Origin: Dehalococcoidia bacterium
GTDB taxonomy: Bacteria > Chloroflexota > Dehalococcoidia > UBA2979
DNA: 64,000 nt
Direction of reading: 5' to 3'
Assembly (NCBI GenBank): GCA_009692685.1
Contig: SHYS01000001.1
Span: 291,679 to 355,678, forward strand
Shown here: in pieces, positions 48,471 through 57,703 of the stretch
How the letters are laid out: each line of letters begins with the position of its first letter
Numbering within the stretch: position 1 is the first letter of the stretch
Notes under the pieces: model-generated
What the model saw: only the letters and a program-made list of their open reading frames with translations
What the model was told of the DNA's origin: nothing
Database searches by the model: none
Program-made: the position numbers and the translations under genes

Positions 48471-49598
48471 CTAGATCGAGAAAGCTCGCGCGGCCACATC
48501 CGTGCGGAGCTGACCGCAGGCGGCCGCGATCTCGGCGCCGCGCTCGATGCGGATGGTGGCGTTGACGCCGCGCTCCTGCAGCGTGCGCTGGAAGGCGCGG
48601 ACGCGGCCCAGTGAGGGGCGGCGCAGGCCCTCGCCCGCCGTGGGGTTGTAGGGGATGAGGTTGACGTGGGACTGGAGCCCGCGCACGCGAGTGGCGAGGA
48701 GGGCGGCCTGTTCCGGGCTGTCGTTGACGCCCTCCAGGAGCGCGTAGGCGAAGGTGACGCGACGGCCGGTAGCGGCGATGTACTTGCGAGCGGCCTCGAT
48801 AAGATCATCGATGGTGGTGCCGCCAGAGGTGGGGATAAGGCGATGGCGGAGGTCGTCGTCGGGGGCGTGGAGCGAGATCGTCAGGTTGACCTGCAGCCCC
48901 TCGGCGGCGAGGCGGCGGATGCCGGAGCGCAGTCCGACCGTGGATATGGTGACGCCGCGCTGGCGCAGATTCAGGCCGTGCTCGCCGACGAGCCAGCGCA
49001 CCGCCTCGATGGTATGGGTGTAATTGGCGAGGGGTTCGCCCATGCCCATGAAGACGATGTTAGTGACGCGCTCGGTGCGAGCGAAGTGCAGGACCTGCGC
49101 CACGATCTCGGCGGTGGTGAGGTTGCGGGTGAAGCCCTGCTGGCCGGTGGCGCAGAAGACGCAGGCCATCGCGCACCCCACCTGCGTGGAGACGCAGATC
49201 GTGGAGCGCGGGCGGCCGAGCGCCGCCTCCGGGTGTTGCTCAGCGATTTCCTCGGGGTCATAGGCCATGCGGACCGCCTCGACGGCGGCGCCGTTCCCCA
49301 GGTCGAGCAGCACCTTGGTGGTGGCGCCGTCGTCCGCCTCAACGGTCGTGAGTACGGGCGGCGCCTCGATAGTGAAACGAGCGGCGAGCCGGTCGCGGAG
49401 GACTAGGGGCAGATCAGTGATCGACGCGAAGTCGGTGGCGCCATGAACGAAGACGGCGCGCGCGACCTGGCGGGCGCGGTACGCGGGCTCGCCCCAGGCC
49501 TCGAATACGGCCTCGAGGGCGGTTAGCGAGCGATCGAGCAGGCGCTCGCGCTGGAGGGCGAGGGGGGCGACGGGCGAACCTGATGGTATTGAGGTCAC
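48471..49598 (-). CDS. rlmN: 23S rRNA/tRNA adenine-C2 methyltransferase
   Basis: Encodes 375 aa. Radical-SAM enzyme that methylates A2503 of 23S rRNA and A37 of tRNAs. Cluster motif [20 protein letters not shown] (CxxxCxxC); [29 protein letters not shown]; the second cysteine that forms the methyl-carrying intermediate is near the end (AAACGQLR). It is 110 bp from purE on the same strand. Confidence 0.95.
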   Translation of the reverse strand: MTSIPSGSPVAPLALQRERLLDRSLTALEAVFEAWGEPAYRARQVARAVFVHGATDFASITDLPLVLRDRLAARFTIEAPPVLTTVEADDGATTKVLLDLGNGAAVEAVRMAYDPEEIAEQHPEAALGRPRSTICVSTQVGCAMACVFCATGQQGFTRNLTTAEIVAQVLHFARTERVTNIVFMGMGEPLANYTHTIEAVRWLVGEHGLNLRQRGVTISTVGLRSGIRRLAAEGLQVNLTISLHAPDDDLRHRLIPTSGGTTIDDLIEAARKYIAATGRRVTFAYALLEGVNDSPEQAALLATRVRGLQSHVNLIPYNPTAGEGLRRPSLGRVRAFQRTLQERGVNATIRIERGAEIAAACGQLRTDVAARAFSI

Positions 49599-49696
49599 AG
49601 AGCCAGCTTAGAGATGATCGTGCGGATAGTTCAGGGCTATTTGGATAAGTTGTGCGTTCCAGCCAGTAGGACGTCGCCGCGGCCCACGAGGAGGCC

Positions 49697-50237
49697 TTGT
49701 CGCCGGGCGCACGGCTGCTGAAGCCGGGATCGTCGGCTGACGTGGAGTCGCAAGGGCATCAGACGTCCGACGCGCCGGATGCTGCGGTTGGGATTATGAC
49801 CCCGCAGGAGCTTGAGAGCCTCGCTTACCTGCGTCGTGCCCGGGATCTGATCGATCGCGAGTACGCGAAACTACTCGACGTCACGACCATGGCCCGCAGG
49901 GCGCTCATGTCGTCCGCACATTTCTCGCGCCGGTTCCGCGCGGCGTACGGCGGAGACGCCGTACAGCTATCTGATGACCCGAAGGATCGAGCGTGCGATG
50001 GCGTTGCTGCGCGCAGGTATGAGCGTCACGGACGCGTGCATGGCGGTGGGCTGCTCCTCGCTTGGCTCGTTCAGCTCGCAGTTCGCCGAAATCGTCGGGG
50101 AGACTCCGAGCGCGTACCGGAGTCGCAAGCACGATGCGGTCAAGGCCATGCCCACCTGTGTCGCACAGACGCTCACGCGCCTGGTCCGGAACGCATTTAG
50201 CAGGATCGGAGAAGCGGCTCGGAAGGCCGCTACCTAA
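49697..50237 (+). pseudogene. AraC family regulator, frameshifted
   Basis: The AraC helix-turn-helix pair is split between frames: LAYLRRARDLIDREYAKLLD and ALMSSAHFSRRFRAAYG in one, MTRRIERAMALLRAGMSVTD, ACMAVGCSSLGSFSSQFAEI and VGETPSAYR in another. Removing one G near 49949-49953 gives the expected YGETPYSYL junction. It lies directly upstream of a VOC gene, a frequent pairing in which the regulator controls the VOC gene. ATG 49796 may be the real start. Confidence 0.75.
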
Positions 50238-50277
50238 GGTCACGATGTCAAGCGGGGCGAGTTCCGGGGGGTCTTCG

Positions 50278-50688
50278 ATGACAATCACACTCCAGTACTG
50301 CAACATCACCGTGAATGACGTCGACGAGTCGATCGCCTTCTACGCCGACGCGCTCTGTCTTCAGGTGCGCAACGACGTGGCGTCGGGCGGATTCCGCTGG
50401 GTGACGCTCGGCAGCGACGCGCAACCCGGACTCGACATCGTGCTGTCCGTGCCTCATGCGGTCTGATCGCAGGCCGACGGTGACGGCCCTGCAGGAGCTC
50501 CTCACCAAGGGCGTCATGCCGATGATGGTGTTCCGCTCCGACGACGTTGATGCGACCTTCGAGACTATGCGCGCATCCGGCGCCGAGGTCCTCCAGGAGC
50601 CCATCGACCAGCCCTGGGGCCCGCGTGACTGTGCGTTCCGCGACCCGTCGGCAACACCGTCCGGATCACGCAGGCGCCTGTGGCCTGA
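50278..50688 (+). pseudogene. VOC family protein, one nonsense codon and two frameshifts
   Basis: MTITLQYCNITVNDVDESIA begins a glyoxalase-like fold. TGA at 50464-50466 lies where CGA (Arg, in PHAGRSQADG) is expected. One extra G at about 50484-50486 and one missing G at about 50649-50652 shift the frame before LQELLTKGVMPMMVFRSDDV and after WGPRDCAFRDPS, whose expected end GNTVRITQAPVA is in the third frame. Three independent lesions in 410 bp indicate real decay. The partner AraC gene is also broken. Confidence 0.75.
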
Positions 50689-50730
50689 CCGCGGACGCAC
50701 CTCGAGAAACCCGCACGGCCTCCGCGGGCG

Positions 50731-51708
50731 CTAGCCGCCGAGCCGCGCACCAAGAAACGCCGGATCCCCGTTGAGGTACGCCTCGACGTCTACGGGGCGG
50801 CGGCCTGAACGCTGGACGTTCAGGAGCGCGAGCGCGCCGGCGCCAGTGGCGACCACCGCGCGCGCCGTTCGGCCGGGCAGCACGGCGGCGTCGAGGGGTG
50901 CGCCGTCGCCGGCGAGGACAGTGCCCGGGGGGGCATCGAGACTTGCCTCGAGTGGCCACGCCTTGTGGATGACGAAGGGGGCGCCTCGATAGCTGGTCGT
51001 GGCGAGCGGCCACGGATCGAAGGCGCGGATTCGCCGCCAGATCTCGAGGGCGGGGAGTGACCAGTCGACGGCACCGTCGGCTTTTTCGAGGCGGGGTGCG
51101 TGGGTCACCGGGGCCTCGTCCTGAGGTATGGCCTCAATGGCGCCCTCGACCCAGCGTGGGAGGAGCTCGAGGAGCAGCGCGGCGCCCAGCTCGGCGATCC
51201 GAGGCGTGAGCGAGGCAATCGTGTCCAGCGGTCCGATGAGCGTGCGCGCCTGGCCGAGGACCGGACCGGCGTCGACCTCTCGTACGACGCGCATCACAGT
51301 AGCGCCGGTCTCGGCATCACCGGCGAGGATCGCGGAGGCGATGGCGGAGGCACCTCGATGGCGCGGCAACAGCGAGGCGTGGACGTTGAGCACGTGGCGC
51401 GGAAACGCCTCCAGCAGGTGCGTGGGCAGGATGTGGCCGGACGCCGCGACCACGCCCACCTCCGCACCGAAGGACGCGATGTGCGCGGTGTCGGCGCGGC
51501 GGATGCGCTCCGGCTGGTGGACGGGGAGCCCGAGACTCGTGGCGAGCGCGTGCACGGCCGTGGGCTCCGGTGTCCCGCGGCGTCCTCGAGGGCGATCGGG
51601 TTGCGTGACGACGAGCACAACCTCGATATCCGCGCTGGCAGTCAGGCGCTCGAGGGTGGGGACGGCGTACTCGGGCGAGCCGAAGAAGATGGTGCGAATG
51701 CGGGCCAT
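50731..51708 (-). CDS. fmt: Methionyl-tRNA formyltransferase
   Basis: Encodes 325 aa. Formylates initiator Met-tRNA using 10-formyl-THF. IRTIFFGSPEYAVPTLERL, AASGHILPTHLLEAFP, and the formyl-THF motif LNVHASLLPRHRGASAI (SLLPxxRG with catalytic His) plus the C-terminal OB-like domain are intact. It sits between two decayed loci. Confidence 0.95.
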   Translation of the reverse strand: MARIRTIFFGSPEYAVPTLERLTASADIEVVLVVTQPDRPRGRRGTPEPTAVHALATSLGLPVHQPERIRRADTAHIASFGAEVGVVAASGHILPTHLLEAFPRHVLNVHASLLPRHRGASAIASAILAGDAETGATVMRVVREVDAGPVLGQARTLIGPLDTIASLTPRIAELGAALLLELLPRWVEGAIEAIPQDEAPVTHAPRLEKADGAVDWSLPALEIWRRIRAFDPWPLATTSYRGAPFVIHKAWPLEASLDAPPGTVLAGDGAPLDAAVLPGRTARAVVATGAGALALLNVQRSGRRPVDVEAYLNGDPAFLGARLGG

Positions 51709-51805
51709 GTCTCGATGGTAGGGTCCGAGAAGTCAGGGCGCGCCTCGAGGGCAGCGAGGGAGCGAGACGCGGGCGCGAGGCTCGGTGGCGGTACGATCCG
51801 CCTCT

Positions 51806-52853
51806 ATGACGCCGCCGATTCGCTACGCCCGCACTACCGACGGAGTGAGCATCGCGTTCACGGAGCTGGGCGCGGGTCCGGACGTGATCTGCCTGCCGCC
51901 GCTGCCGTTCAGCTACGTCGAGGAGGCATGGCGGTTACCGGGCGTGGCCCCGCTGGTACGAACGCCTCGCGAGGTAGGCGTGCGTGGTGCTGTACGACGC
52001 GCGCGGGACCGGCATGTCGGACCGCGAGGGTGAGGCCGCCGGCGACACCAGCTTGGAGGCGATGCAGCGCGACCTCGACGCGGTCGTGGCCGCCTCACAG
52101 GCTCAGCGCCCCGCGCTCATAGGATTCTTCAACTCGGCGCCCGTCGCGATCCTGCACACGGCAAGCGGGGCCGAGGTGTCCTCGCTGGTGCTGTGGGGCG
52201 GCTTCGCACGCGGGGCCGACGTGTACCAGCTGGCGCCCTCGATCTCGAGCGGCCCGAGCGGCGCTCGCCTGGTCGAGGCGCAGCGGGGCGCACTCGCGGA
52301 GACTGCGGCGCGATCGTGGGCGGCGGACCTCGACGATGCGCGCGTAACGGTGCGCTACTTCGGGGCGTGCGCGTCTGCCGAGGGGCTGCTGCGTTACGCC
52401 GTCGCGGCTCGGGGCTGGGACGTGACGGCGTCCCTCGATGCTGTGCGCGTGCCGACGCTGGTGATGCAGTGCCGGGCCACCTCCGGGTTCTGGGCGGCGG
52501 TGTCCCGGCGCTGCATCACCAGCGAGGACGCGGAACTCGTCCTGTCGCCGGACGAGGCCGCCTCGCCGTTCTCGGGCGACGTGGACGCAGGCGTCGATGC
52601 CGTGTCACGATTCCTCGGGCTGGGCGCGCCCGCAACGTCGCTTGTGGGCGGCGAGCCTCCGGCGCTGTTCGCGAGGGGCCTCGCGAACAAAGGAGATCGC
52701 GGCACGCCTTGCGGTGAGCGTGAACACCGGGGAGCGGCACCTCACGAACTTTTACCATAAGATCGCAAACGCCGCCGCACCGAGGCGGCGGCGTTTGCGA
52801 TCCGCCACGGGCTCGGGATTTCTGCGACGCGTGTGCCAGGTAGCGGGGCGTAG
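51806..52853 (+). pseudogene. Alpha/beta hydrolase-LuxR HTH fusion, multiply interrupted
   Basis: Three frames assemble one protein: IRYARTTDGVSIAFTELG and VICLPPLPFSYVEEAW (hydrolase N-terminus), then VVLYDARGTGMSDR to LVMQ, then GLANKEIAARL-type HTH (TKEIAARLAVSVNTGERHLT). Lesions: a C-run shift near 51948-51951, TAG at 51975-51977 (CAG expected, RLARQACVV), one extra A at 52689-52691, and another shift near 52770-52780 before AFAIRHGLGIS. The hydrolase nucleophile position (IGFFNSAPVA) also lacks the canonical serine elbow. It would have been a regulator sensing a small molecule through a hydrolase-like domain. Confidence 0.7.
52761..52802. terminator. 18-bp perfect hairpin inside the end of the decayed LuxR gene
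   Basis: Arms 52761-52778 and 52785-52802 pair exactly around ACCGAG. It overlaps the codons for the last HTH helix of the decayed gene and lies 94 bp before the next start, so it may now serve as a terminator. Confidence 0.5.
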
Positions 52854-52895
52854 CTTCGAGGCTGCAGGTGCGACCTGCGCAGTGAAGAGCGAACG

Positions 52896-53834
52896 ATGCG
52901 AGTGCTGATCACGGGCGCCTCCGGCGGCATTGGGCGCAAGCTACGTGAGTACCTGCCCACGCGCGGCCACGAGGTGACGCCACTGCATCGAGGAGCGCGC
53001 GGACCGGCTGGGGAAGCGCGCTGGGACCCGGCTCGAGGCGAGCTCGATGCGCAGGCGCTGTCAGGATTCGACGCGGTCGTGCACCTGAGCGGCGCGAACA
53101 TCGGCAAGGGGCGGTGGACCGAGGCACGGAAGCGCGAGTTGCGGGCCAGCCGCATCGATAGCACGCGACTGCTGGTGGACCGCATGCGTGCGGCCACGGA
53201 TGGCCCTCGAGTGCTCGTCTGCGCCTCGGCGATCGGGTTCTACGGCGATCGTGGCGAGGACATCGTGGACGAGAGCGCCACACGAGGCGTGGGCTTCCTC
53301 GCCGACCTCGTGGCCGACTGGGAACTCGAGGCGGTCCGGGCGGCTGACGGCGGTATCCGAGTGGTCTCGACACGCTTCGGGGTGCTGATGGCCGCGGAGG
53401 ATCTGGCGCTGCAGCGGTTGAAGCTCGCGTTCAGTCTCGGTGTCGGCGGACGCCTCGGATCGGGGCGCCAGTGGATGTCCTGGGTGGCGCATATCGATCT
53501 GGTACGCGCGATCGAGTGGGTGCTGACGCATGACGTCACCGGGGCGGTGAACGTGGTGTCTCCGTTGCCGATGCGTAACAGTGAGCTCACCAGTGCTCTG
53601 TCACGGGTGCTCAGGCGGCCCGCGCTGTTCCCTGTGCCGGCGTTCGCGCTGAAGCTGGTGCTTGGTGGGTCGGCGGACGAGCTGCTGCTGGCGAGCCAGC
53701 GCGTGATGCCTCGGCGATTGCTGGACGCGGGCTTCGAGTTCACGCTGCCGGGGATCGAGGAGACGCTGCGAGCAGAGCTACGCCCCGGCACCATCGAGGC
53801 GAACGCTACCTCGACGACGGGTCGCGCGATCTGA
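52896..53834 (+). CDS. TIGR01777 family NAD-dependent epimerase/dehydratase-like protein
   Basis: Encodes 312 aa. Rossmann motif VLITGASGGIGRKLREYL, VVHLSGANIGKGRWTEARK and LVCASAIGFYGDRGE (the Y-x3-K type active site reads ASAIGFYG), and the C-terminal DUF1731-like RRLLDAGFEF. Related to YfcH/SDR39U1, whose substrate is unknown. ATG 52896 overlaps the tail of the decayed LuxR frame. Confidence 0.88.
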   Translation: MRVLITGASGGIGRKLREYLPTRGHEVTPLHRGARGPAGEARWDPARGELDAQALSGFDAVVHLSGANIGKGRWTEARKRELRASRIDSTRLLVDRMRAATDGPRVLVCASAIGFYGDRGEDIVDESATRGVGFLADLVADWELEAVRAADGGIRVVSTRFGVLMAAEDLALQRLKLAFSLGVGGRLGSGRQWMSWVAHIDLVRAIEWVLTHDVTGAVNVVSPLPMRNSELTSALSRVLRRPALFPVPAFALKLVLGGSADELLLASQRVMPRRLLDAGFEFTLPGIEETLRAELRPGTIEANATSTTGRAI

Positions 53835-53861
53835 TCTTGCTGGCATCTGGAGGTGCGGAGC

Positions 53862-53905
53862 GAGCACGAAGCAGGGCGGCCGAAAGGCCGCCCTGCTTCG
53901 TGCTC
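53862..53905. terminator. 20-bp perfect hairpin, bidirectional
   Basis: GAGCACGAAGCAGGGCGGCC and its exact complement flank a GAAA tetraloop, a very stable stem. It lies between the convergent epimerase and MFS genes and should terminate both. Confidence 0.8.
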
Positions 53906-53921
53906 GAGGGTGGCCGCGAGC

Positions 53922-55589
53922 CTAGTCGAGGTTGCGCATCCTGGAGGAGAAGGCATATGTGCCGAGGGCTAGCGCTACCAGGAAGGCGGACATCAACCCG
54001 AGGGCCCACTGGATGCCGATGGCCGCGGCCAGCAATCCGACGAAGAAGGTTCCGATCTGCACCAGGCTCATCTCCATCATGTAGATGCTCATGACGCGGC
54101 CGCGATAGTGGTCATCCGCGTACGACTGGACCAGCACGTTGCTGAGGGCCATACGCGTACTCTGGCCGATGCCGATGAAGACCATGATCGGCATGGTGAG
54201 CCAGAACCAGTGCGATGCGGAGAAAGCGATGAGCGCAAGGCCGAGGAGGAACGAGCCCCAGATGAGGATCGCGCCACGCCGGCGGCTGGGAAGCGAAGCG
54301 ATGATCAGCGCGGCAGCCAGCGAACCGACGCTCGTAGCGCTCATCAGGGCGCCCTGCATACCCGCGTCGCCATGGAGGACGTCCTTGACGAAGCCCGGCA
54401 TCATCATCATGTACGGCATCGAGCAGAGCACCATCAAGAAGTTGACCAGCAGGATCACACCGATGGTGCGGTCACGGACCATGTACTTGAGCCCGTCCCA
54501 GAGGTCAGCGACTCCCATGCCGGAGTTGGCGCGGTTGACGTGGCCGACGGGCGCACCGTGCCCGCCCCTGACTCGACCGCGCGAGGGCAGCGCGATGCGC
54601 TCTTCGGGCGGAATGTCGATGGGCTTGCTTGGCACTCGGATGAGCGTGACGACGGAGAAGAGGTAGAGACCGGCCATGATCCAGAAGACGAGGCTGGCGC
54701 CGCTGGAGACGTCTTCGCCCTCGTTGTGTGTGGCCGCGATGATGAAGCCGCCGAGCGCGGGCATGAACATGCGGGAGATGTTCATGCCGACGTTGTTGAG
54801 TGCGACGGCGTTCATGATGTGCTTCGGCAGGACGATGTCTGGGATCATGGACTGCCGCGCCGGCATCATCAGGGCCTGGATTATGCCCTGGATGATCGCG
54901 TTGGCGATGAGGTGTTCGTAGCGCAGCATGCCGAACATGATCAGCAGGGCGATCGAGATGGTATTCAGCGCGTTGAGCGCGTTGCCGATCTGCTGCGTGA
55001 GCTTCTTCGGGATGCGGTCTGCGACGACACCGCCCGGCAGCGAGAGCACAAGGCCCGGGACCGCGTTCGCAAGCGAGATGGTGCCGAGCGCGACGTATGA
55101 GCCAGTGAGCTGAAACACGACGTAACCGCGGACCAGCATCTGCATGTTCATGGCGCCGAAGACGCCGAGCATGGAGATGAAGTACCAGCGGAAGTTCGTG
55201 ACGCGGAGCGAGTCAAAGGTGCGCAGGCCGCCGAGACGGCCGAGCACTCCTCGAGAGGGTGCTGCTGGTGGTGCCGCAGCCGGTGGCGCCACGAGGGGGA
55301 GAACTGCCGCGGGCATCGCGGCGGCGCGGGCCAGGGCGCGCGCGCCGCGCAGCGGCATCGCGGTCGCGTCGACGGTCTCGATTGGGGTGATGCCCGCGGT
55401 CTGTCGCGCGCCATAGACGCGGGCGGCGAGGTTGTAGCCGTCCGCGGGCGCCTCAGCTATGGCTGCCAGCGTGCTCTCCAGCGACCGGCCAGCCTTCGTT
55501 GGGCTCAGGCGAGCCGTGCCGGTGAAGATGCGCCTAGCCAGGTTGTAGTCATCGGTGGCACCACGGCGCGGCGGAATGGTCGTGGCCAC
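53922..55589 (-). CDS. MFS transporter (EntS-like) with N-terminal repeat extension
   Basis: Encodes 555 aa. The first 125 residues are cytoplasmic and contain two copies of a short motif (DDYNLARRIF at 13-22 and DGYNLAARVY at 50-59), followed by an Ala/Pro-rich linker. Then twelve helices of a major facilitator: FISMLGVFGAMNMQMLVRG, GGVVADRIPKKL (loop motif A), and a long middle loop. The pattern (TMS/EntS-like, DHA3-type exporters) suggests drug or siderophore efflux; no substrate evidence. ATG 55589. Confidence 0.82.
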   Translation of the reverse strand: MATTIPPRRGATDDYNLARRIFTGTARLSPTKAGRSLESTLAAIAEAPADGYNLAARVYGARQTAGITPIETVDATAMPLRGARALARAAAMPAAVLPLVAPPAAAPPAAPSRGVLGRLGGLRTFDSLRVTNFRWYFISMLGVFGAMNMQMLVRGYVVFQLTGSYVALGTISLANAVPGLVLSLPGGVVADRIPKKLTQQIGNALNALNTISIALLIMFGMLRYEHLIANAIIQGIIQALMMPARQSMIPDIVLPKHIMNAVALNNVGMNISRMFMPALGGFIIAATHNEGEDVSSGASLVFWIMAGLYLFSVVTLIRVPSKPIDIPPEERIALPSRGRVRGGHGAPVGHVNRANSGMGVADLWDGLKYMVRDRTIGVILLVNFLMVLCSMPYMMMMPGFVKDVLHGDAGMQGALMSATSVGSLAAALIIASLPSRRRGAILIWGSFLLGLALIAFSASHWFWLTMPIMVFIGIGQSTRMALSNVLVQSYADDHYRGRVMSIYMMEMSLVQIGTFFVGLLAAAIGIQWALGLMSAFLVALALGTYAFSSRMRNLD

Positions 55590-55664
55590 CTATGTCCGTT
55601 CGTGCTCGAGCGCTCAGGGATATTTCAGAGGGTAGCACGATAAAAACGGAGTCAGATCGCCCTA

Positions 55665-55829
55665 GTGGTAGTCGCTGTGATGGTTCTGGTCTTGGTGGCG
55701 CGCAGCGCCTCTATCCACGGATTCAGCTTCGCGGTCATTCTGTTCGATGTGGGTTTCGCGCCGATCGTCTGGATCGGCGTCGGCCTCGTGTTCTATTTCC
55801 GACACCGCGAAGCTCCACCGTCAAACTGA
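55665..55829 (+). CDS. Small putative membrane peptide
   Basis: A 54-residue frame, GTG 55665 (or ATG 55680) to TGA 55827. It has hydrophobic stretches VMVLVLVARSASI and FAPIVWIGVGLVFYF followed by RHREAPP. No recognisable RBS and no known family; it could be a remnant. It is the only coding candidate in the 366-bp gap between the MFS start and the GNAT fusion; the rest of that gap shows nothing clear. Confidence 0.3.
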   Translation: MVVAVMVLVLVARSASIHGFSFAVILFDVGFAPIVWIGVGLVFYFRHREAPPSN

Positions 55830-55955
55830 CCCACTACCCGCGCGGCCGTCAATGTCAACAAACCGTCTGCGGGATGGCAAAAACGTCTGGACTTTGGTGC
55901 CTCGGGGGGCGTTGCCGTGCTCCCGCGCAGGGCCGAAGACGGATAGAGTTTGTCC

Positions 55956-57641
55956 ATGGCAGCCGTCGCAGCTGGCCCTCAGCGAACAGAGCTCGTCGTG
56001 CGCAGCGCGCGCGGCCCAGCAGACTTCGACGCGATTCGCCGCTTAAACGAGGCAGTGTTCGCGCGCGAGATCGGGCAGCACGAACCCTCGGCAGACGGGC
56101 GACTGGTCGATCAGTTCGAGGCGCGCAGCCGCTTCTACACGGCGTGGCGGGGCAACGAGCTTGTCGGGATGGTCTGTTACGCCACTGGCGCGGGCGGTCC
56201 ACTCTCGATCGAGGCCAAGCTCGATGACGCGCGCATCATCGACGCGTACCGGCCGACGGCCATTGAGATCCGCCTGCTGGCGGTGCGCCCCGGAGAGCGC
56301 AATTCGCGGGCGGCCTGGCTGATGCTCCGCGATCTGGCGCGAGACGTGGTGCAGCTGGGCTATCGTTACGCGCTGATCTCTGGCATCGACTCGCAGATGC
56401 GCCTTTACCAGCGCTTCGGGTTCACGGCGCTGGGCCCGCCGGTCCGCCGCCGCGATGCGCTGTTTACGCCGATGGTGCTGACGCTGGACGGCTTCCTCGA
56501 CTTTGGGCGGCGACACGTGCACCTCGACCTGCTGCCGGAGGCGACGGCGGGGTCCGAGGAGCCAGCTCCGATCCTGCTGACACCGGGGCCTGTGGCGGTG
56601 CACGCGGACGTGCGAGCAGCGCTCCTCGCGAGCGTCGACATGCACCACCGCAGCACGGCGTTCCGCGCACTCCTGCGCGACGTGCATGGCCGGCTGCGCC
56701 GCCTCTTCCGCGTGCCGGACGACATCGAGATCGTGCTGGTCGGCGCCGGCGGCACGGGCGCCACGGAGATGCTGCTGGTCAGTGCGGGGCAGATCGGCGA
56801 TCTCCTTGTGGTCAGCAACGGGCACTTTGGCGAACGGTTGGCGTCGATGGCGGCGGACCTCGGTATTCGGGCGCGGGTGATGCGGTACTCGCCTCACGAT
56901 CCGCTGCCGCTGGCGGAGGTCGAGGCGGCGCTGGGTGACGCGGCGGTGCGCTCGGTGGCCGTGGTGGACATGGAAACCAGCGTGGGCGCCTCCAACCGCG
57001 AGGGAGTGCGCGCCCTGCGCGGCCTGACGCGGCGGCTCGGCCGTCAGCTAGTGGTGGACGCGGTCAGCTCGCTCGGCGGGGAGCCGGGGTATGTCGACGA
57101 CCTTGATGCTGACGCGGCGGCGACTGTCTCGGGCAAGGCGCTCGGCGGTGTACCGGGCGTGGCGATCCTGTTCCTGCGGCGCTCGTTCCTCGAGGCGCGC
57201 ACCGGGCAGGCGCGGTCGCACGCGCTGTCGGTGGACCGGCACCTCGATGCCTGGCGTGAGCGGTCGGACCTGCCGTTCACGCCGCCGATCCAGGCGTTCG
57301 TCGGTCTCGACGCTGCGCTCCGCGTGCTCGAACGCGAAGGTCTCGAGACGAAGTGGCGTCATCAGGCGGAGTCGATTGCGATCATCGAGGAGGCGCTGCG
57401 CGCGCTCGGTTGCCTGCCGGTGGAGGTGTACGCGCCGTCCGCGACTACGCGGACCTGGCAGCCGCCGGGAGGCAGACACGACTCGAGCTGGGCGCTGGCT
57501 GAACTCGAACATCGAGGCCTCATCGGCTACCAGAACCAGCGCTATCACCGACCGCTCGATGTGTTTCAGACCTCGGTGATGGGATATGTCGAGGCGGCAG
57601 AACTCGCGCGCCGCCTTGGCGGAATGGCGCCCGAGCGCTGA
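55956..57641 (+). CDS. GNAT N-acyltransferase-like domain fused to class V aminotransferase
   Basis: Encodes 561 aa. Residues about 15-190 form a GNAT-like domain of the autoinducer-synthase/FeeM/OlsB-like kind: AVFAREIGQHEPSADG near residue 33, IEIRLLAVRPGERN, and YQRFGFTALGPPV at its end. Residues about 200-555 form a PLP enzyme: ILLTPGPVAVHADVRAALL, HHRSTAFRALL, VVDMETSVGASNREG, and the Schiff-base Lys in AATVSGKALGGVPGVAI, similar to 2-aminoethylphosphonate-pyruvate or alanine-glyoxylate transaminases. It could make an amino group and then acylate it. The next gene encodes a PlsC-type acyltransferase. Confidence 0.8.
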   Translation: MAAVAAGPQRTELVVRSARGPADFDAIRRLNEAVFAREIGQHEPSADGRLVDQFEARSRFYTAWRGNELVGMVCYATGAGGPLSIEAKLDDARIIDAYRPTAIEIRLLAVRPGERNSRAAWLMLRDLARDVVQLGYRYALISGIDSQMRLYQRFGFTALGPPVRRRDALFTPMVLTLDGFLDFGRRHVHLDLLPEATAGSEEPAPILLTPGPVAVHADVRAALLASVDMHHRSTAFRALLRDVHGRLRRLFRVPDDIEIVLVGAGGTGATEMLLVSAGQIGDLLVVSNGHFGERLASMAADLGIRARVMRYSPHDPLPLAEVEAALGDAAVRSVAVVDMETSVGASNREGVRALRGLTRRLGRQLVVDAVSSLGGEPGYVDDLDADAAATVSGKALGGVPGVAILFLRRSFLEARTGQARSHALSVDRHLDAWRERSDLPFTPPIQAFVGLDAALRVLEREGLETKWRHQAESIAIIEEALRALGCLPVEVYAPSATTRTWQPPGGRHDSSWALAELEHRGLIGYQNQRYHRPLDVFQTSVMGYVEAAELARRLGGMAPER

Positions 57642-57703
57642 CTGAGCCCGGCACCGCCTCGCCGCCTGGGCCACGTGGGTTCAACCAAACCCACGCCGTA
57701 CAC

